The notes: a model not told the origin generated them from the sequence alone. Positions 51,504 to 60,412 are shown, counted from the stretch's first letter. The stretch: 64,000 nt of DNA from Sediminibacterium sp. (GCA_007280515.1 QYPL01000014.1:1-64000); one strand, 5' to 3'. Numbers and translations: made by a program.

Positions 51504-52295
51504 TTATGATTTCGCTTTTAAGGCCGAATCTAAAAAATTAGGAATGATAGCCTCAAAAGTAGACTTAATTTTTTTAGGGTCATTTAAGTGCTCAATCATT
51601 CTATCCCATTTTTCAATACCAAATTCTTCCATTATAGAAGTTTTAATTTTTTCTTCTTTAAAATAATCTAATAAAATATGGTATTCTCCTTCCGGATGGA
51701 ATTGTACCCCCGACATATGCTCGTTAAACTGAATACCCATAATGGCTCGCTCTAAGGGTACTTGAGGTCTAATTTTTTCAAGTGCAGTAATGCGAGCACC
51801 CATACTATTTATGAGCTCGTCGTTGGGTTCAGTAATTTGATAAAGCCTACTTTCTAAAACATAAAAGGGATCTTCTAATCCTTCAAATAAATCATTGTAT
51901 TCAATAGGATGAACAGGTAAAATACCTACTTGTCTTGATTTTCTTAAACTAATTTTTCCCAAATTAAAATGTCTGCAGGCAATTTGAAAACTATGACAAA
52001 TTAAAAAAACTGGTTTTTTTAAGGCCACCATTTGGTCAAGCCATTCAGTATACAATGTATCCCAGGGCTCATTCTTAGAATCTACAGGGGAGCCTGGCCC
52101 TCCTGTTGAAATATAAGCGTCGAAACCATTATGAGGAATCTCAGAACAATCTCTTAGTTTAAAAATTTGATGTTCTATGCTTGTGTTTCTGTCCTTGCTC
52201 CAATATGCTAAAAGTAATTGAATACAGTCCATGCCCACATTGGTATTCCCATCATACATATCAATGATAGCAATATTTAAGTGGGGGCTTGACAT
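51504..52295 (-). CDS. Class I glutamine amidotransferase-like protein
   Basis: A 263-residue protein, essentially a single amidotransferase domain plus a C-terminal helical tail. The oxyanion loop is STGGPGSP (63-70), the nucleophile is C100 in LICHSFQIA, and the base pair is H200/E202 in GVQFHPEGE, so it should hydrolyse glutamine. The elbow has Ser where Gly is usual (CHS). No synthetase domain is fused; the next gene encodes an ATP-grasp-like protein and may be its partner. Its start overlaps the M42 stop by one base (TAATG). Confidence 0.8.
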   Translation of the reverse strand: MSSPHLNIAIIDMYDGNTNVGMDCIQLLLAYWSKDRNTSIEHQIFKLRDCSEIPHNGFDAYISTGGPGSPVDSKNEPWDTLYTEWLDQMVALKKPVFLICHSFQIACRHFNLGKISLRKSRQVGILPVHPIEYNDLFEGLEDPFYVLESRLYQITEPNDELINSMGARITALEKIRPQVPLERAIMGIQFNEHMSGVQFHPEGEYHILLDYFKEEKIKTSIMEEFGIEKWDRMIEHLNDPKKIKSTFEAIIPNFLDSALKAKS

Positions 52296-53422
52296 TATAG
52301 GTAGCTTAAGTTGGTCTTAGGCGTCAATACTAACAACGTTTCATACATGAGTTGAATAGTATCTACGATATCTTTTTTATGTATCATTTCAACTGTTGTA
52401 TGCATGTATCTTAAAGGCATTGAAATTAAAACAGATGGACAGCCTTCGTTTGCGTAAGCAAAACTATCGGTATCGGTTCCTGTGCTTCTGCTTAAGGTTC
52501 TGAATTGTACAGGAATTTTTTTGGCTTTAGCAGTGTTTTCTACAATAGCTAATAATTTATTATGAATAGCAGGTGCGTAAGCAAGTGAGGGTCCTTTACC
52601 ACATTCAATATCGCCTTCAATGGCTTTATTAATCATGGGTGTATGTGTATCATGGGTAACATCGGTTATAATAGCAATATTGGGTTTAATTCTACGTGCA
52701 ATCATCTCTGCACCACGTAGTCCAATTTCTTCTTGCACTGCATTCACAATATATAATCCAAATGGAAGTTTCTTTTTATTCTCTTTTAATAAGCGGGCAA
52801 CTTCTGCAATCATAAAACCACCCACTCTGTTGTCAAAGGCACGTCCAATTATAAAATCGTTGGCTAATTCATCAATACCTTCTTGATAAGTAACCACGGC
52901 ACCAATATGAATACCTAAGGCTTCTACTTCTTTTTTAGATCTTGCACCACAGTCCAAGGTTAAGTTATCTACTTTGGGTTGAGGTTCTTTTTGTTCTGGG
53001 TTACTTAATCTTGTATGAATAGCAGGCCATCCAAATACAGCTTTCACTGGGCCTTTTTTACCATGAATATAAACACGCATAGAAGGGGCAATTTGATGGT
53101 CGACACCTCCATTTCTTTTTAAATATATTAAACCTTGGTCGTTGATATAATTCACAAACCAACTAATCTCATCGGCATGTGCTTCAATGACTACTTTAAA
53201 AGCAGCTGTTGGGTTTATAACACCTACTGCTGTTCCATAGGCATCGGTATAAGTAGTGTCTACATATTTTGTAAGGTATTCTAACCAAATTTTTTGACCA
53301 CTGGTTTCAAATCCAACCGGTGAGGGGTTGTTAATATAGTTGGTTAAAAACTGATAAGAGGCTGCGCTAATTAATTCTTTTTTAGACTTTGCCACTGGTT
53401 TTTTGGTGCTTGATTTTGCCAT
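52295..53422 (-). CDS. M42-family metallo-aminopeptidase
   Basis: A 375-residue M42 glutamyl/deblocking aminopeptidase. Metal ligands and catalytic residues are visible: EAHADEI, GRAFDNRVGG (bridging Asp), VQEEIGLRGA (base and ligand Glu), ITDVTHD and RYMHTTVEMI (His). These enzymes form tetrahedral dodecamers that trim short peptides. It is the first gene of a three-gene operon with an amidotransferase and an ATP-grasp-like gene, which may mean a processing or salvage role beyond general peptidolysis. Confidence 0.9.
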   Translation of the reverse strand: MAKSSTKKPVAKSKKELISAASYQFLTNYINNPSPVGFETSGQKIWLEYLTKYVDTTYTDAYGTAVGVINPTAAFKVVIEAHADEISWFVNYINDQGLIYLKRNGGVDHQIAPSMRVYIHGKKGPVKAVFGWPAIHTRLSNPEQKEPQPKVDNLTLDCGARSKKEVEALGIHIGAVVTYQEGIDELANDFIIGRAFDNRVGGFMIAEVARLLKENKKKLPFGLYIVNAVQEEIGLRGAEMIARRIKPNIAIITDVTHDTHTPMINKAIEGDIECGKGPSLAYAPAIHNKLLAIVENTAKAKKIPVQFRTLSRSTGTDTDSFAYANEGCPSVLISMPLRYMHTTVEMIHKKDIVDTIQLMYETLLVLTPKTNLSYL

Positions 53423-53520
53423 AAAATATATTTAAAATTGACTCTTGCAAGATAACACTAATTGCGCTATTTTGAAACAGGCTTTCTTTCCCCTTTTCTT
53501 GATTATTTATTGATACTTTT

Positions 53521-54501
53521 GTGCAAATAAATGATATCGTTTTGCTTCAACCACCTTTAGATACTAGTAAGCTATGGAAACTTACCCCAAATGAATTTTG
53601 GGAGACAAGTAAAATAATTTTTAATTGGCAGGCAGCGCATAACCCAGTGTATAAGCAGTGGGTGGAATTAAATAAGTCAAGCTCCATTGCTTTTTTGCCC
53701 ATTTCTTTTTTTAAAACTCAGGATGTTTTCATAGGAGAAAAGCCAGTAAATTTATTTGAAAGTAGTGGTACTACACAGGATGTAAAAAGTAATCACTGGG
53801 TGCAGGACTTAAGTTTGTATGAAGCAAGTTTTTTAAAAGGGTTTGAATTATTTTATGGCAACCCTACAGATTATTGTGTAATAGGATTATTACCTTCTTA
53901 TTTAGAAAGAAAACATTCTTCGTTGGTATATATGGTGGACAAATTAATAAAAGCTTCATGCCATACGCAAAGCGGTTTTTATTTAGATGATTTCACGAAG
54001 TTGAATGAAGTATTGCAAGATTTAGAAAAGCAAAAACAAAAAGTTTGGTTTATAGGGGTAAGTTTTGCTTTAATCGATTTTGCAGTAGCTTTTCCTCAAC
54101 AAATAAATTCTACTATTGTACTTGAAACTGGTGGAATGAAAGGAAGAAAAGAAGAGTTGACTAGAAATGAATTACATCAATTTTTAAAAGAACATTTAGG
54201 AACAAGTACCATTCATTCTGAATATGGAATGACCGAACTATTAAGCCAGGCCTATGCTATTAAGCAAGGAGTATTTAAATGTCCGCCATGGATGAAGGTA
54301 ATGGTGGCAGAAGAGGAAGACCCTACTAGTATTAAAGAAACTGGAAGAGGAGTTTTACATATAATAGACCTTGCCAATATATATAGCTGTTGCTTTATTG
54401 CAACGGAAGATATAGGAGAGGTATTTGAAGACGGTAGCTTTACCGTATTAGGTAGGCTAGATGCAAGTGCAAGAAGAGGCTGTAGCTTACTCGTTGTATA
54501 A
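53521..54501 (+). CDS. LuxE-like acyl-protein synthetase/acyltransferase
   Basis: A 326-residue adenylate-forming protein related to LuxE and phenylacetate-CoA-ligase-like enzymes. FESSGTT (phosphate-binding loop), VLETGGMKGRKEELT, HSEYGMTELLSQAY (adenylate motif) and EDIGEV are visible. It should activate an acyl group with ATP; the acceptor is unknown and no lux reductase is nearby. The GTG at 53521 overlaps an exact -7 box (TACTTTTG, 53514-53521), so the TTG at 53542 may be the true start. Confidence 0.75.
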   Translation: MQINDIVLLQPPLDTSKLWKLTPNEFWETSKIIFNWQAAHNPVYKQWVELNKSSSIAFLPISFFKTQDVFIGEKPVNLFESSGTTQDVKSNHWVQDLSLYEASFLKGFELFYGNPTDYCVIGLLPSYLERKHSSLVYMVDKLIKASCHTQSGFYLDDFTKLNEVLQDLEKQKQKVWFIGVSFALIDFAVAFPQQINSTIVLETGGMKGRKEELTRNELHQFLKEHLGTSTIHSEYGMTELLSQAYAIKQGVFKCPPWMKVMVAEEEDPTSIKETGRGVLHIIDLANIYSCCFIATEDIGEVFEDGSFTVLGRLDASARRGCSLLVV

Positions 54502-54558
54502 TTTACTGCTCAATGAATTCATATATTAATTATCGCTATTTATTCTTACTGCTATTTC

Positions 54559-56031
54559 TTATTCGTCAAATAAGCTCTTCTCCGATTCAATCATCTTTTC
54601 TAAGTACACTAAGTAACTTGGCTCTAAGCCATAGTTGTACTGCCTTTTATCAATACTGTCTCTCGTTTTTACTATAAGAGGTAATTGTTGTTGGGTAGAG
54701 AGTTTATACTTCTGATTAATTTTTAAAAAGTGATCGCTTCTACTTTTATTTTGTGTTAAGACATCCTTATTCTGCACCCCAATTATTTTATTAATAACCT
54801 TGGTAGAAATAGAGTCTCCTTTTTGGTGATTTTTATAAAGTACTTGTAACAGTTCTTTTTCAATAACTGAAAGGGAATGATAAAAATTATAATTTAATCT
54901 TGCCGTCACTTCTTTGGGTACTCTTTTCTTTCTTTGTCTATAAACTATGAAAAAAATACCAAATGCTATGAGTAAAGTAATAGAAACGCTGGGGGTAAAG
55001 TAAGGGATAACTTTATTGAAGAAAAACTGGGCTAAAGGGTTTTCTACTTTGTAAACATACTGAATTGTACTTCGATCTAAATCATCGGCATTGATTTGAT
55101 AGGTAGCATAGCTAAGTTTATTACCGGCTGTTATTTTGATTAAATAAGCAGTACTGCCCAAATTAAATTGAAGTGATTCATAGGATTCCTTGGTAGTATA
55201 CAAACTTAACCAAGGTTGTTTCATTATATTATTTCTTTGGGATGTTATTTTTCCAAATTCATTTTTCTTAAAATTGATCCAATAATAATCTAAGTAGTTT
55301 TGAAAAATAAGTATATCATTGATATTAAAATTATAATAATTAGCAGCTTGTAAAACCTTAATTAATTCGGGGTTGGTGGCACCTAAATTTGTCCAGGTAT
55401 TTTTATGAAAATCAAATTCAAAACAGCTATCAATAGCATTGATAGAAAAATCCTTCGGCATGTTGGTATAGGCTAAGGATTTAGTGGCGTATAACTTACT
55501 TGCTTCAGCATCTACTTTATATTTAATAATATTTATATAATCGTCATAGCCATTGACAATAATATTACTTGGATACAATTCCCACTCATGTGTCTTAGGA
55601 CTGAAATAAGTCATAATGCCTCGCATATGCCAAAAGCCAGCACCACCATACTGAAATAGTGTGTCATTTAGGTGGAATGTAAATGATTTATAGTTTACCC
55701 CTGAGTGAACGGTGGAATCAATTCTTATTAAAGCATAGCTGCTTTTGTTCTTAGCTAGTTTATATAAACTGCCAGAACCTAAAGGTTGTATCCAGATTTC
55801 TTTTCCCTTTTTTACAAGGGCAATGTCTTTGAAAGTTTTGGTATCTAGGCCAAATTTAAACAGGGTACTATTTAGTTGTATGTTTAATGTGTTAATGCTA
55901 TCTGCTGTAATAATATTAAGCAAGGCAATTTCATGCTCTTGCAATGGGTTAATTACCTTTTTTTCTTGTGTATAAGAAAGGCTAGTATGAATTATTAAAG
56001 CTAAACAAAGTATTATTCTAAAAAATTTCAT
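54559..56031 (-). CDS. Membrane-anchored protein with possible winged-helix cytoplasmic domain
   Basis: A 490-residue protein I cannot place in a named family. A signal-like N-terminus (1-21) leads to a periplasmic region of about 320 residues with Kelch-like short motifs (FQYGGAGFWHMRGIMTYF). One membrane helix lies near 345-365 (SITLLIAFGIFFIVY), and a cytoplasmic tail follows with IEKELLQVLYKNHQKG, VINKIIGVQNK and KTRDSIDKRQYNYGL, reminiscent of a small winged-helix domain. It may be a one-component envelope sensor. Confidence 0.5.
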   Translation of the reverse strand: MKFFRIILCLALIIHTSLSYTQEKKVINPLQEHEIALLNIITADSINTLNIQLNSTLFKFGLDTKTFKDIALVKKGKEIWIQPLGSGSLYKLAKNKSSYALIRIDSTVHSGVNYKSFTFHLNDTLFQYGGAGFWHMRGIMTYFSPKTHEWELYPSNIIVNGYDDYINIIKYKVDAEASKLYATKSLAYTNMPKDFSINAIDSCFEFDFHKNTWTNLGATNPELIKVLQAANYYNFNINDILIFQNYLDYYWINFKKNEFGKITSQRNNIMKQPWLSLYTTKESYESLQFNLGSTAYLIKITAGNKLSYATYQINADDLDRSTIQYVYKVENPLAQFFFNKVIPYFTPSVSITLLIAFGIFFIVYRQRKKRVPKEVTARLNYNFYHSLSVIEKELLQVLYKNHQKGDSISTKVINKIIGVQNKDVLTQNKSRSDHFLKINQKYKLSTQQQLPLIVKTRDSIDKRQYNYGLEPSYLVYLEKMIESEKSLFDE

Positions 56032-56370
56032 ACTGCTAATATAGTAGAAAATTTATAATAAGAAACTTACTAATATGTAATTAATCATATTTTATAATTT
56101 ATAAATATGTATTATGTTGTAAATAAATATTTTAAGTATAAAATATTTATTTCACTACTTAGTTTACTATTTATTTGGAATGAAGTCTGATCCTGCATCA
56201 TATTTACATTAAGAACATTAAAATATTAATGAAATATTAAATATATCAATATTTTAAACTTTTTATCCTTTGGGGGAAGGATAATCGGGGTGATTGGGAC
56301 TTGTCCTAGTCACCCCAAACTTTTTTAGGGAGTCTTGGTACTTAGATAAAATTCTAAGGAAATAGGATAT
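56032..56370. other. 339-base AT-rich intergenic region
   Basis: This is the only stretch above 300 bases without a gene, lying between the start of the 490-residue membrane protein gene and the end of dapD. Bases 56032-56262 are almost pure A/T with no ORF I would support. The last part holds two stable hairpins listed separately. No DnaA boxes or tRNA are seen. Confidence 0.7.
56263..56326 (+). ncRNA. Candidate structured RNA: two hairpins and a T run
   Basis: TTATCCTT (56263-56270) pairs with AAGGATAA (56277-56284) around a TGGGGG loop. Directly after, 56287-56300 pairs with 56303-56316 (14 bp nominal, two wobble pairs), then AAAC and six T (56321-56326). The T run is on the plus strand, but no plus-strand gene lies upstream, so this may be the 3' end of a small RNA. 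It could instead serve dapD on the minus strand, though no T run follows there. Confidence 0.4.
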
Positions 56371-57183
56371 TTACACAGCAACATTAAAGTCGCGCAAGGC
56401 ATCATTCAAGCTAGTCTTCAAATCGGTACTTGGCTTTCTTTGTCCAATGATTAAAGCACAGCTAACCTGGTAGTCGCCTGCAGGGAAGGTTTTTTTATAT
56501 GTCCCAGGTATCACAACACTTCTAGCAGGTACACGCCCTTTATATTCAATAGGTGTTGCACCGCTTACATCTATAATTTTAGTGCTTTGGGTTAAAACCA
56601 CATTGGCACCTAATACCGCTTCTTTTTCTACATGTACTCCTTCTACCACAATACATCTACTTCCAATAAAACAGCCATCCTCAATAATCACAGGGCTGGC
56701 TTGTAAGGGTTCTAAAACACCTCCTATTCCAACACCCCCACTTAAATGAACACCTTTACCAATTTGAGCGCAACTTCCCACTGTAGCCCAGGTATCCACC
56801 ATGGTTCCTTCGTCTACATAGGCCCCAATATTTACATAGCTAGGCATTAAAATCACATTCTTGGCTAAGTAGGCGCCATATCTTGCTACAGCATGTGGAA
56901 CAGCTCTTACGCCTAAAGCAGCATAATTTGATTTAAGTAACATTTTATCGTGAAACTCAAAAGGGGCAAGCTCCCAGGTTTGCATCGGTTGAATACCAAA
57001 GTATAATAAAATAGCTTGTTTAACCCATTCGTTCACTACCCATTTCCCGTCTAATGGTTCGGCCACTCTTAAACGACCTTTATCCACTTCTTCAATGACT
57101 GCATGCACAGCTGCACTATAATTGACGTCTTTTAATAAACTACGATCGGCAAAAGCAGCTTCTATTTTGTTCTTTAATTCCAT
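56371..57183 (-). CDS. dapD: Tetrahydrodipicolinate N-succinyltransferase
   Basis: A 270-residue left-handed beta-helix acyltransferase. The N-terminal helical domain starts MELKNKIEAAFADRS, hexapeptide repeats follow (MPSYVNIGAYVDEGTMVDTWATVGSCAQIG), and GGVGIGGVLEPLQA with the C-terminal strand matches DapD. It acts in the succinylase branch of lysine/diaminopimelate synthesis. The ATG at 57183 is the family start; the frame continues upstream without homology. It is divergent from the TsaC-like gene. Confidence 0.95.
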   Translation of the reverse strand: MELKNKIEAAFADRSLLKDVNYSAAVHAVIEEVDKGRLRVAEPLDGKWVVNEWVKQAILLYFGIQPMQTWELAPFEFHDKMLLKSNYAALGVRAVPHAVARYGAYLAKNVILMPSYVNIGAYVDEGTMVDTWATVGSCAQIGKGVHLSGGVGIGGVLEPLQASPVIIEDGCFIGSRCIVVEGVHVEKEAVLGANVVLTQSTKIIDVSGATPIEYKGRVPARSVVIPGTYKKTFPAGDYQVSCALIIGQRKPSTDLKTSLNDALRDFNVAV

Positions 57184-57242
57184 TTTTTTAATTTGAACAA
57201 ATTTACAAAATAGACCTTTATTAAGCTTAATTAATTTTACAC

Positions 57243-57268
57243 AATAACTAAGCTGAATAACTAAGCTG
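57243..57268. repeat. 13-bp perfect tandem repeat in a divergent promoter region
   Basis: AATAACTAAGCTG is repeated exactly, with three bases of a third copy, between dapD and the TsaC-like gene. Whether it is a regulator site or slippage product is unknown. Confidence 0.6.
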
Positions 57269-57301
57269 AATTTATTTAAAGGGGATTGTTTAATTTGCAA
57301 C

Positions 57302-57874
57302 ATGTTTGTTTATGAAGAAGATATACAACTATGTTTAACGACCCTTCAAAAAGGGGGGCTCATCTTATATCCCACCGATACTGTTTGGGGTATTGGTTGT
57401 GATGCTACCAATGAAGAAGCGGTATCAAAAATATTTGCCTTAAAAAAAAGAGTAGATACAAAGGCCATGATAGTTTTATTAGCTGATGAAGCCGAAATTG
57501 CCCACTATGTAGCAGATAATAATTTACAAATATTTGATTATATAAAAGGTATTCATAAACCCACCACCGTCATTTATCAAAAGGCCATTAACCTTGCCAA
57601 AAATTTAGTAGCAGAAGATGAGTCGGTGGCCATTCGAATTACCAAGGATGCTTTTTGTAAAGACTTAATGAAAGCATTGGGTAAACCTATTGTAAGTACT
57701 TCTGCCAATATTTCTGGATACCCCACACCTTTATGTTTTGCAGATATATCTATAGAAATTAAACAGGGCGTTCAATATGTGGTGAAGCATAGACAGGAAG
57801 AAACGAGTATGCAAATGCCTTCTTCCATTGTGAAATGGGATGAAGATGGAAATTTAATTATCATTCGTCCTTAA
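57302..57874 (+). CDS. L-threonylcarbamoyladenylate synthase (TsaC/YrdC/Sua5 family)
   Basis: A 190-residue YrdC-fold protein. YPTDTVWGIGCDA, KIFALKKR, KPTTVIYQ and IVSTSANISG are the nucleotide/threonine-binding motifs. It makes threonylcarbamoyl-AMP for t6A at tRNA position 37. The length corresponds to the YrdC domain alone, without the Sua5 C-terminal domain. Confidence 0.9.
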   Translation: MFVYEEDIQLCLTTLQKGGLILYPTDTVWGIGCDATNEEAVSKIFALKKRVDTKAMIVLLADEAEIAHYVADNNLQIFDYIKGIHKPTTVIYQKAINLAKNLVAEDESVAIRITKDAFCKDLMKALGKPIVSTSANISGYPTPLCFADISIEIKQGVQYVVKHRQEETSMQMPSSIVKWDEDGNLIIIRP

Positions 57875-57882
57875 TACGCACC

Positions 57883-58977
57883 ATGCAAAAAATACTAGTT
57901 ATACAAACTGCCTTTATTGGTGATCTAGTGCTTGCTACTGCCTTAGTAGAATCGCTGCATGAGCAGTATCCAAAAGCAGCCATTGATGTAGTGGTGAGAA
58001 AAGGCAATGAGTCGCTTTTTAATGAACACCCATTTATAAACGAACATATTGTTTGGGATAAAAAACAGCAGAAATATTTGAATTGGCTTTCCATTTTGAA
58101 AAAAATAAGAGCGAAGAAGTATGATGTACTAATAAATGTCCAAAGGTTTACAGCTACTGGTTTGTGGACTATTTTATCCAATGTAAATATTACCATTGGT
58201 TTTGATAAAAACCCTTTTTCATTTTTATTTACTTATAAAGTAAAGCATGATTTAGCTATACTAAATCAGGATGTTTTTGTAGGTGAAATTTCAAAGACTG
58301 AAGTACATGAAATAAACAGAAATCACAAATTAACAGAACCATTGGGTGCCTTGAAACTTTGCATGCCTAAATTATATCCTACAAAAGCCGACTACGAAAA
58401 AGTAAAACTATATCAAGCGCAAAAATATATAACCCTTGCACCCGCCTCAGTTTGGTTTACTAAACAATTTCCATTGACTGCATGGGTAAGTTTAATTAAT
58501 GAATTAAATTTTGAAGGTCCTATTTATATTTTAGGGGGCCCTTCAGATAAAGCTCTTGGCGATAAAATTATAAATGAATTAGTAAGCTTGCATTCAAAAG
58601 CTTCCAATACTTCAATTACTTCCAATACTACAAATGCTTCTAAAAAAATAATTAACCTAAGTGGAGCATTAGGCTTTTTAGCATCGGCTGCCTTACAACA
58701 AAAAGCAGTTATGAACTATGTAAACGATTCTGCTCCCTTGCATTTTTGTTCAGCTATGAATGCACCCGTGGTGGCCATTTATTGTTCTACCATTCCTGCT
58801 TTTGGTTTTGGACCTTTATCTATAAATTCTTTTATAGTAGAAACCCAGCAAAAACTTAGCTGTCGCCCCTGTGGTTTACATGGCAAGAAACAGTGCCCTT
58901 TGGGCCATTTTAATTGCGCCCAAACCATTGAAAATGCTCAATTAATAGCCCCATTGCTACAAATGGCCCAACATTAG
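57883..58977 (+). CDS. Glycosyltransferase family 9 (heptosyltransferase-like)
   Basis: A 364-residue GT-B protein. The N-terminus KILVIQTAFIGDLVLATALVESLHEQYP and the C-terminal NYVNDSAPLHFCSAMNAPVVAIY (donor-binding) with the late CRPCG segment are typical of ADP-heptose:LPS heptosyltransferases. It probably adds a heptose or similar sugar to the lipid A core on the inner face of the inner membrane. It starts 8 bases after the TsaC-like gene. Confidence 0.88.
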   Translation: MQKILVIQTAFIGDLVLATALVESLHEQYPKAAIDVVVRKGNESLFNEHPFINEHIVWDKKQQKYLNWLSILKKIRAKKYDVLINVQRFTATGLWTILSNVNITIGFDKNPFSFLFTYKVKHDLAILNQDVFVGEISKTEVHEINRNHKLTEPLGALKLCMPKLYPTKADYEKVKLYQAQKYITLAPASVWFTKQFPLTAWVSLINELNFEGPIYILGGPSDKALGDKIINELVSLHSKASNTSITSNTTNASKKIINLSGALGFLASAALQQKAVMNYVNDSAPLHFCSAMNAPVVAIYCSTIPAFGFGPLSINSFIVETQQKLSCRPCGLHGKKQCPLGHFNCAQTIENAQLIAPLLQMAQH

Positions 58978-58985
58978 TACTTTTG
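58954..58985 (+). promoter_or_regulatory. Promoter for the CCA-adding enzyme gene
   Basis: TTG (58954-58956), 21 bases and an exact TACTTTTG (58978-58985) end only 5 bases before the ATG, implying an almost leaderless message. The promoter overlaps the end of the GT9 gene. Confidence 0.5.
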
Positions 58986-58990
58986 TAGCC

Positions 58991-60412
58991 ATGCAAATTC
59001 AATTTACACAAGAAGAAGAATCTATATTCAATATAGTAGCAAAGCAAGCTGCTTTATTGAACATGCCTGCATTTGCAGTAGGTGGTTTCGTGCGCGATAA
59101 AATATTGAATCGTCCCACTAAGGATATAGACATAGTTTGTATTGGAGATGGCCTAGCCTTGGCTAATGCATTTGCTAATCAATTCACACCCAGGCCTCCG
59201 GTTTCTTTATTTAAAACTTTTGGAACAGCGCAGGTGAAGTTGGATACCATTGAGATCGAGTTTGTGGGCGCTAGAAAAGAAAGCTATGCTAGAGAAAGTA
59301 GAAAGCCATCGGTAATTCCGGGCACCATAGAGGACGATCAAAACAGAAGAGACTTTACCATCAATGCTTTAGCTATTTCTTTAATTGAAAATGATTTTGG
59401 AAAAGTAATTGATCCTTTTGGAGGCTTAGAAGATTTAACGAATAAAATTTTAAGAACACCTTTATCTCCAGAAAAAACATTTGACGACGATCCGCTTCGA
59501 ATGATGCGTGCTATTCGTTTCGCCAATCAATTAAATTTTGAAATTACTGCTGAAACATTTACAGCCATTCAAAAAATGGCAGGTCGCATTTCCATTGTTT
59601 CACAAGAACGTATTACCGATGAGTTGCAAAAAATAATGCAAACTGCAATACCTTCTAAAGGTTGGTATTTATTAAAAGAAGCAGGTTTACTAGAAAATAT
59701 ATTTCCTGTTTTATTACAATTAGAAGGTGCTGAAACCTTGGATGGCATTGGACATAAGGACAACTTCTCACATACCTTACAAGTATTAGATAATGTGGCC
59801 GCCACTAGTGACGACATCTGGCTTCGTTGGGCGGCTTTATTACACGATATAGCCAAACCCAAAACTAAAAAATTTGAAACCGGTTTTGGTTGGACCTTTC
59901 ATGGGCATGAAGTAGTGGGCGCAAGAATGGTACCTAAAATTTTCACGCAGTTGAAACTACCCTTGAATGAAAAAATGAAAATGGTACAAAAATTAGTGGC
60001 CCTACATTTACGACCTATCTCCTTAACGAAGGAATCGGTAACGGATAGTGCTATTAGAAGATTATTATTTGATGCAGGCGATGATATTGATAGCTTAATG
60101 TTACTATGCGCTGCCGATATTACAAGTAAGAATAAAGTAAAAGTAAAACGTTATTTACAAGGCTTTGATTTTGTCAAAGAAAGACTAGTGGAAGTAGAAC
60201 AAAAAGATAGCATTAGAAATTGGCAACCTCCTATTACAGGAGAGATGATCATGGAATTATTTGCCCTTTCGCCTTCTAAACAAGTGGGTATTATCAAAGA
60301 TGCCATTAGGGAAGCCATATTGGATGGGCTTATCCCCAATGACTATGATGCCGCCTATGGCTTCATGTTAAAAGAAGCCGAAAAACTAGGCTTATTTCCT
60401 ATAATAAAATAG
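58991..60412 (+). CDS. cca: CCA-adding tRNA nucleotidyltransferase with HD domain
   Basis: A 473-residue class II CCA enzyme. The nucleotidyltransferase core has VGGFVRDKILNRPTKDIDIV (both catalytic Asp), RRDFTINALAISL and DPLRMMRAIRFANQL. A C-terminal HD phosphohydrolase domain has FSHTLQVLDNVA and LLHDIAKP. It builds or repairs the CCA end of tRNAs. Confidence 0.93.
   Translation: MQIQFTQEEESIFNIVAKQAALLNMPAFAVGGFVRDKILNRPTKDIDIVCIGDGLALANAFANQFTPRPPVSLFKTFGTAQVKLDTIEIEFVGARKESYARESRKPSVIPGTIEDDQNRRDFTINALAISLIENDFGKVIDPFGGLEDLTNKILRTPLSPEKTFDDDPLRMMRAIRFANQLNFEITAETFTAIQKMAGRISIVSQERITDELQKIMQTAIPSKGWYLLKEAGLLENIFPVLLQLEGAETLDGIGHKDNFSHTLQVLDNVAATSDDIWLRWAALLHDIAKPKTKKFETGFGWTFHGHEVVGARMVPKIFTQLKLPLNEKMKMVQKLVALHLRPISLTKESVTDSAIRRLLFDAGDDIDSLMLLCAADITSKNKVKVKRYLQGFDFVKERLVEVEQKDSIRNWQPPITGEMIMELFALSPSKQVGIIKDAIREAILDGLIPNDYDAAYGFMLKEAEKLGLFPIIK

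Noticed and set aside
56263..56284. TTATCC as a DnaA box marking an origin
   Set aside because: It does not match TTATnCACA and it forms a hairpin arm instead; no dnaA or dnaN nearby.
57184..57303. 40-residue N-terminal extension of DapD
   Set aside because: The family starts at MELKNK; the upstream part is AT-rich spacer with a tandem repeat.
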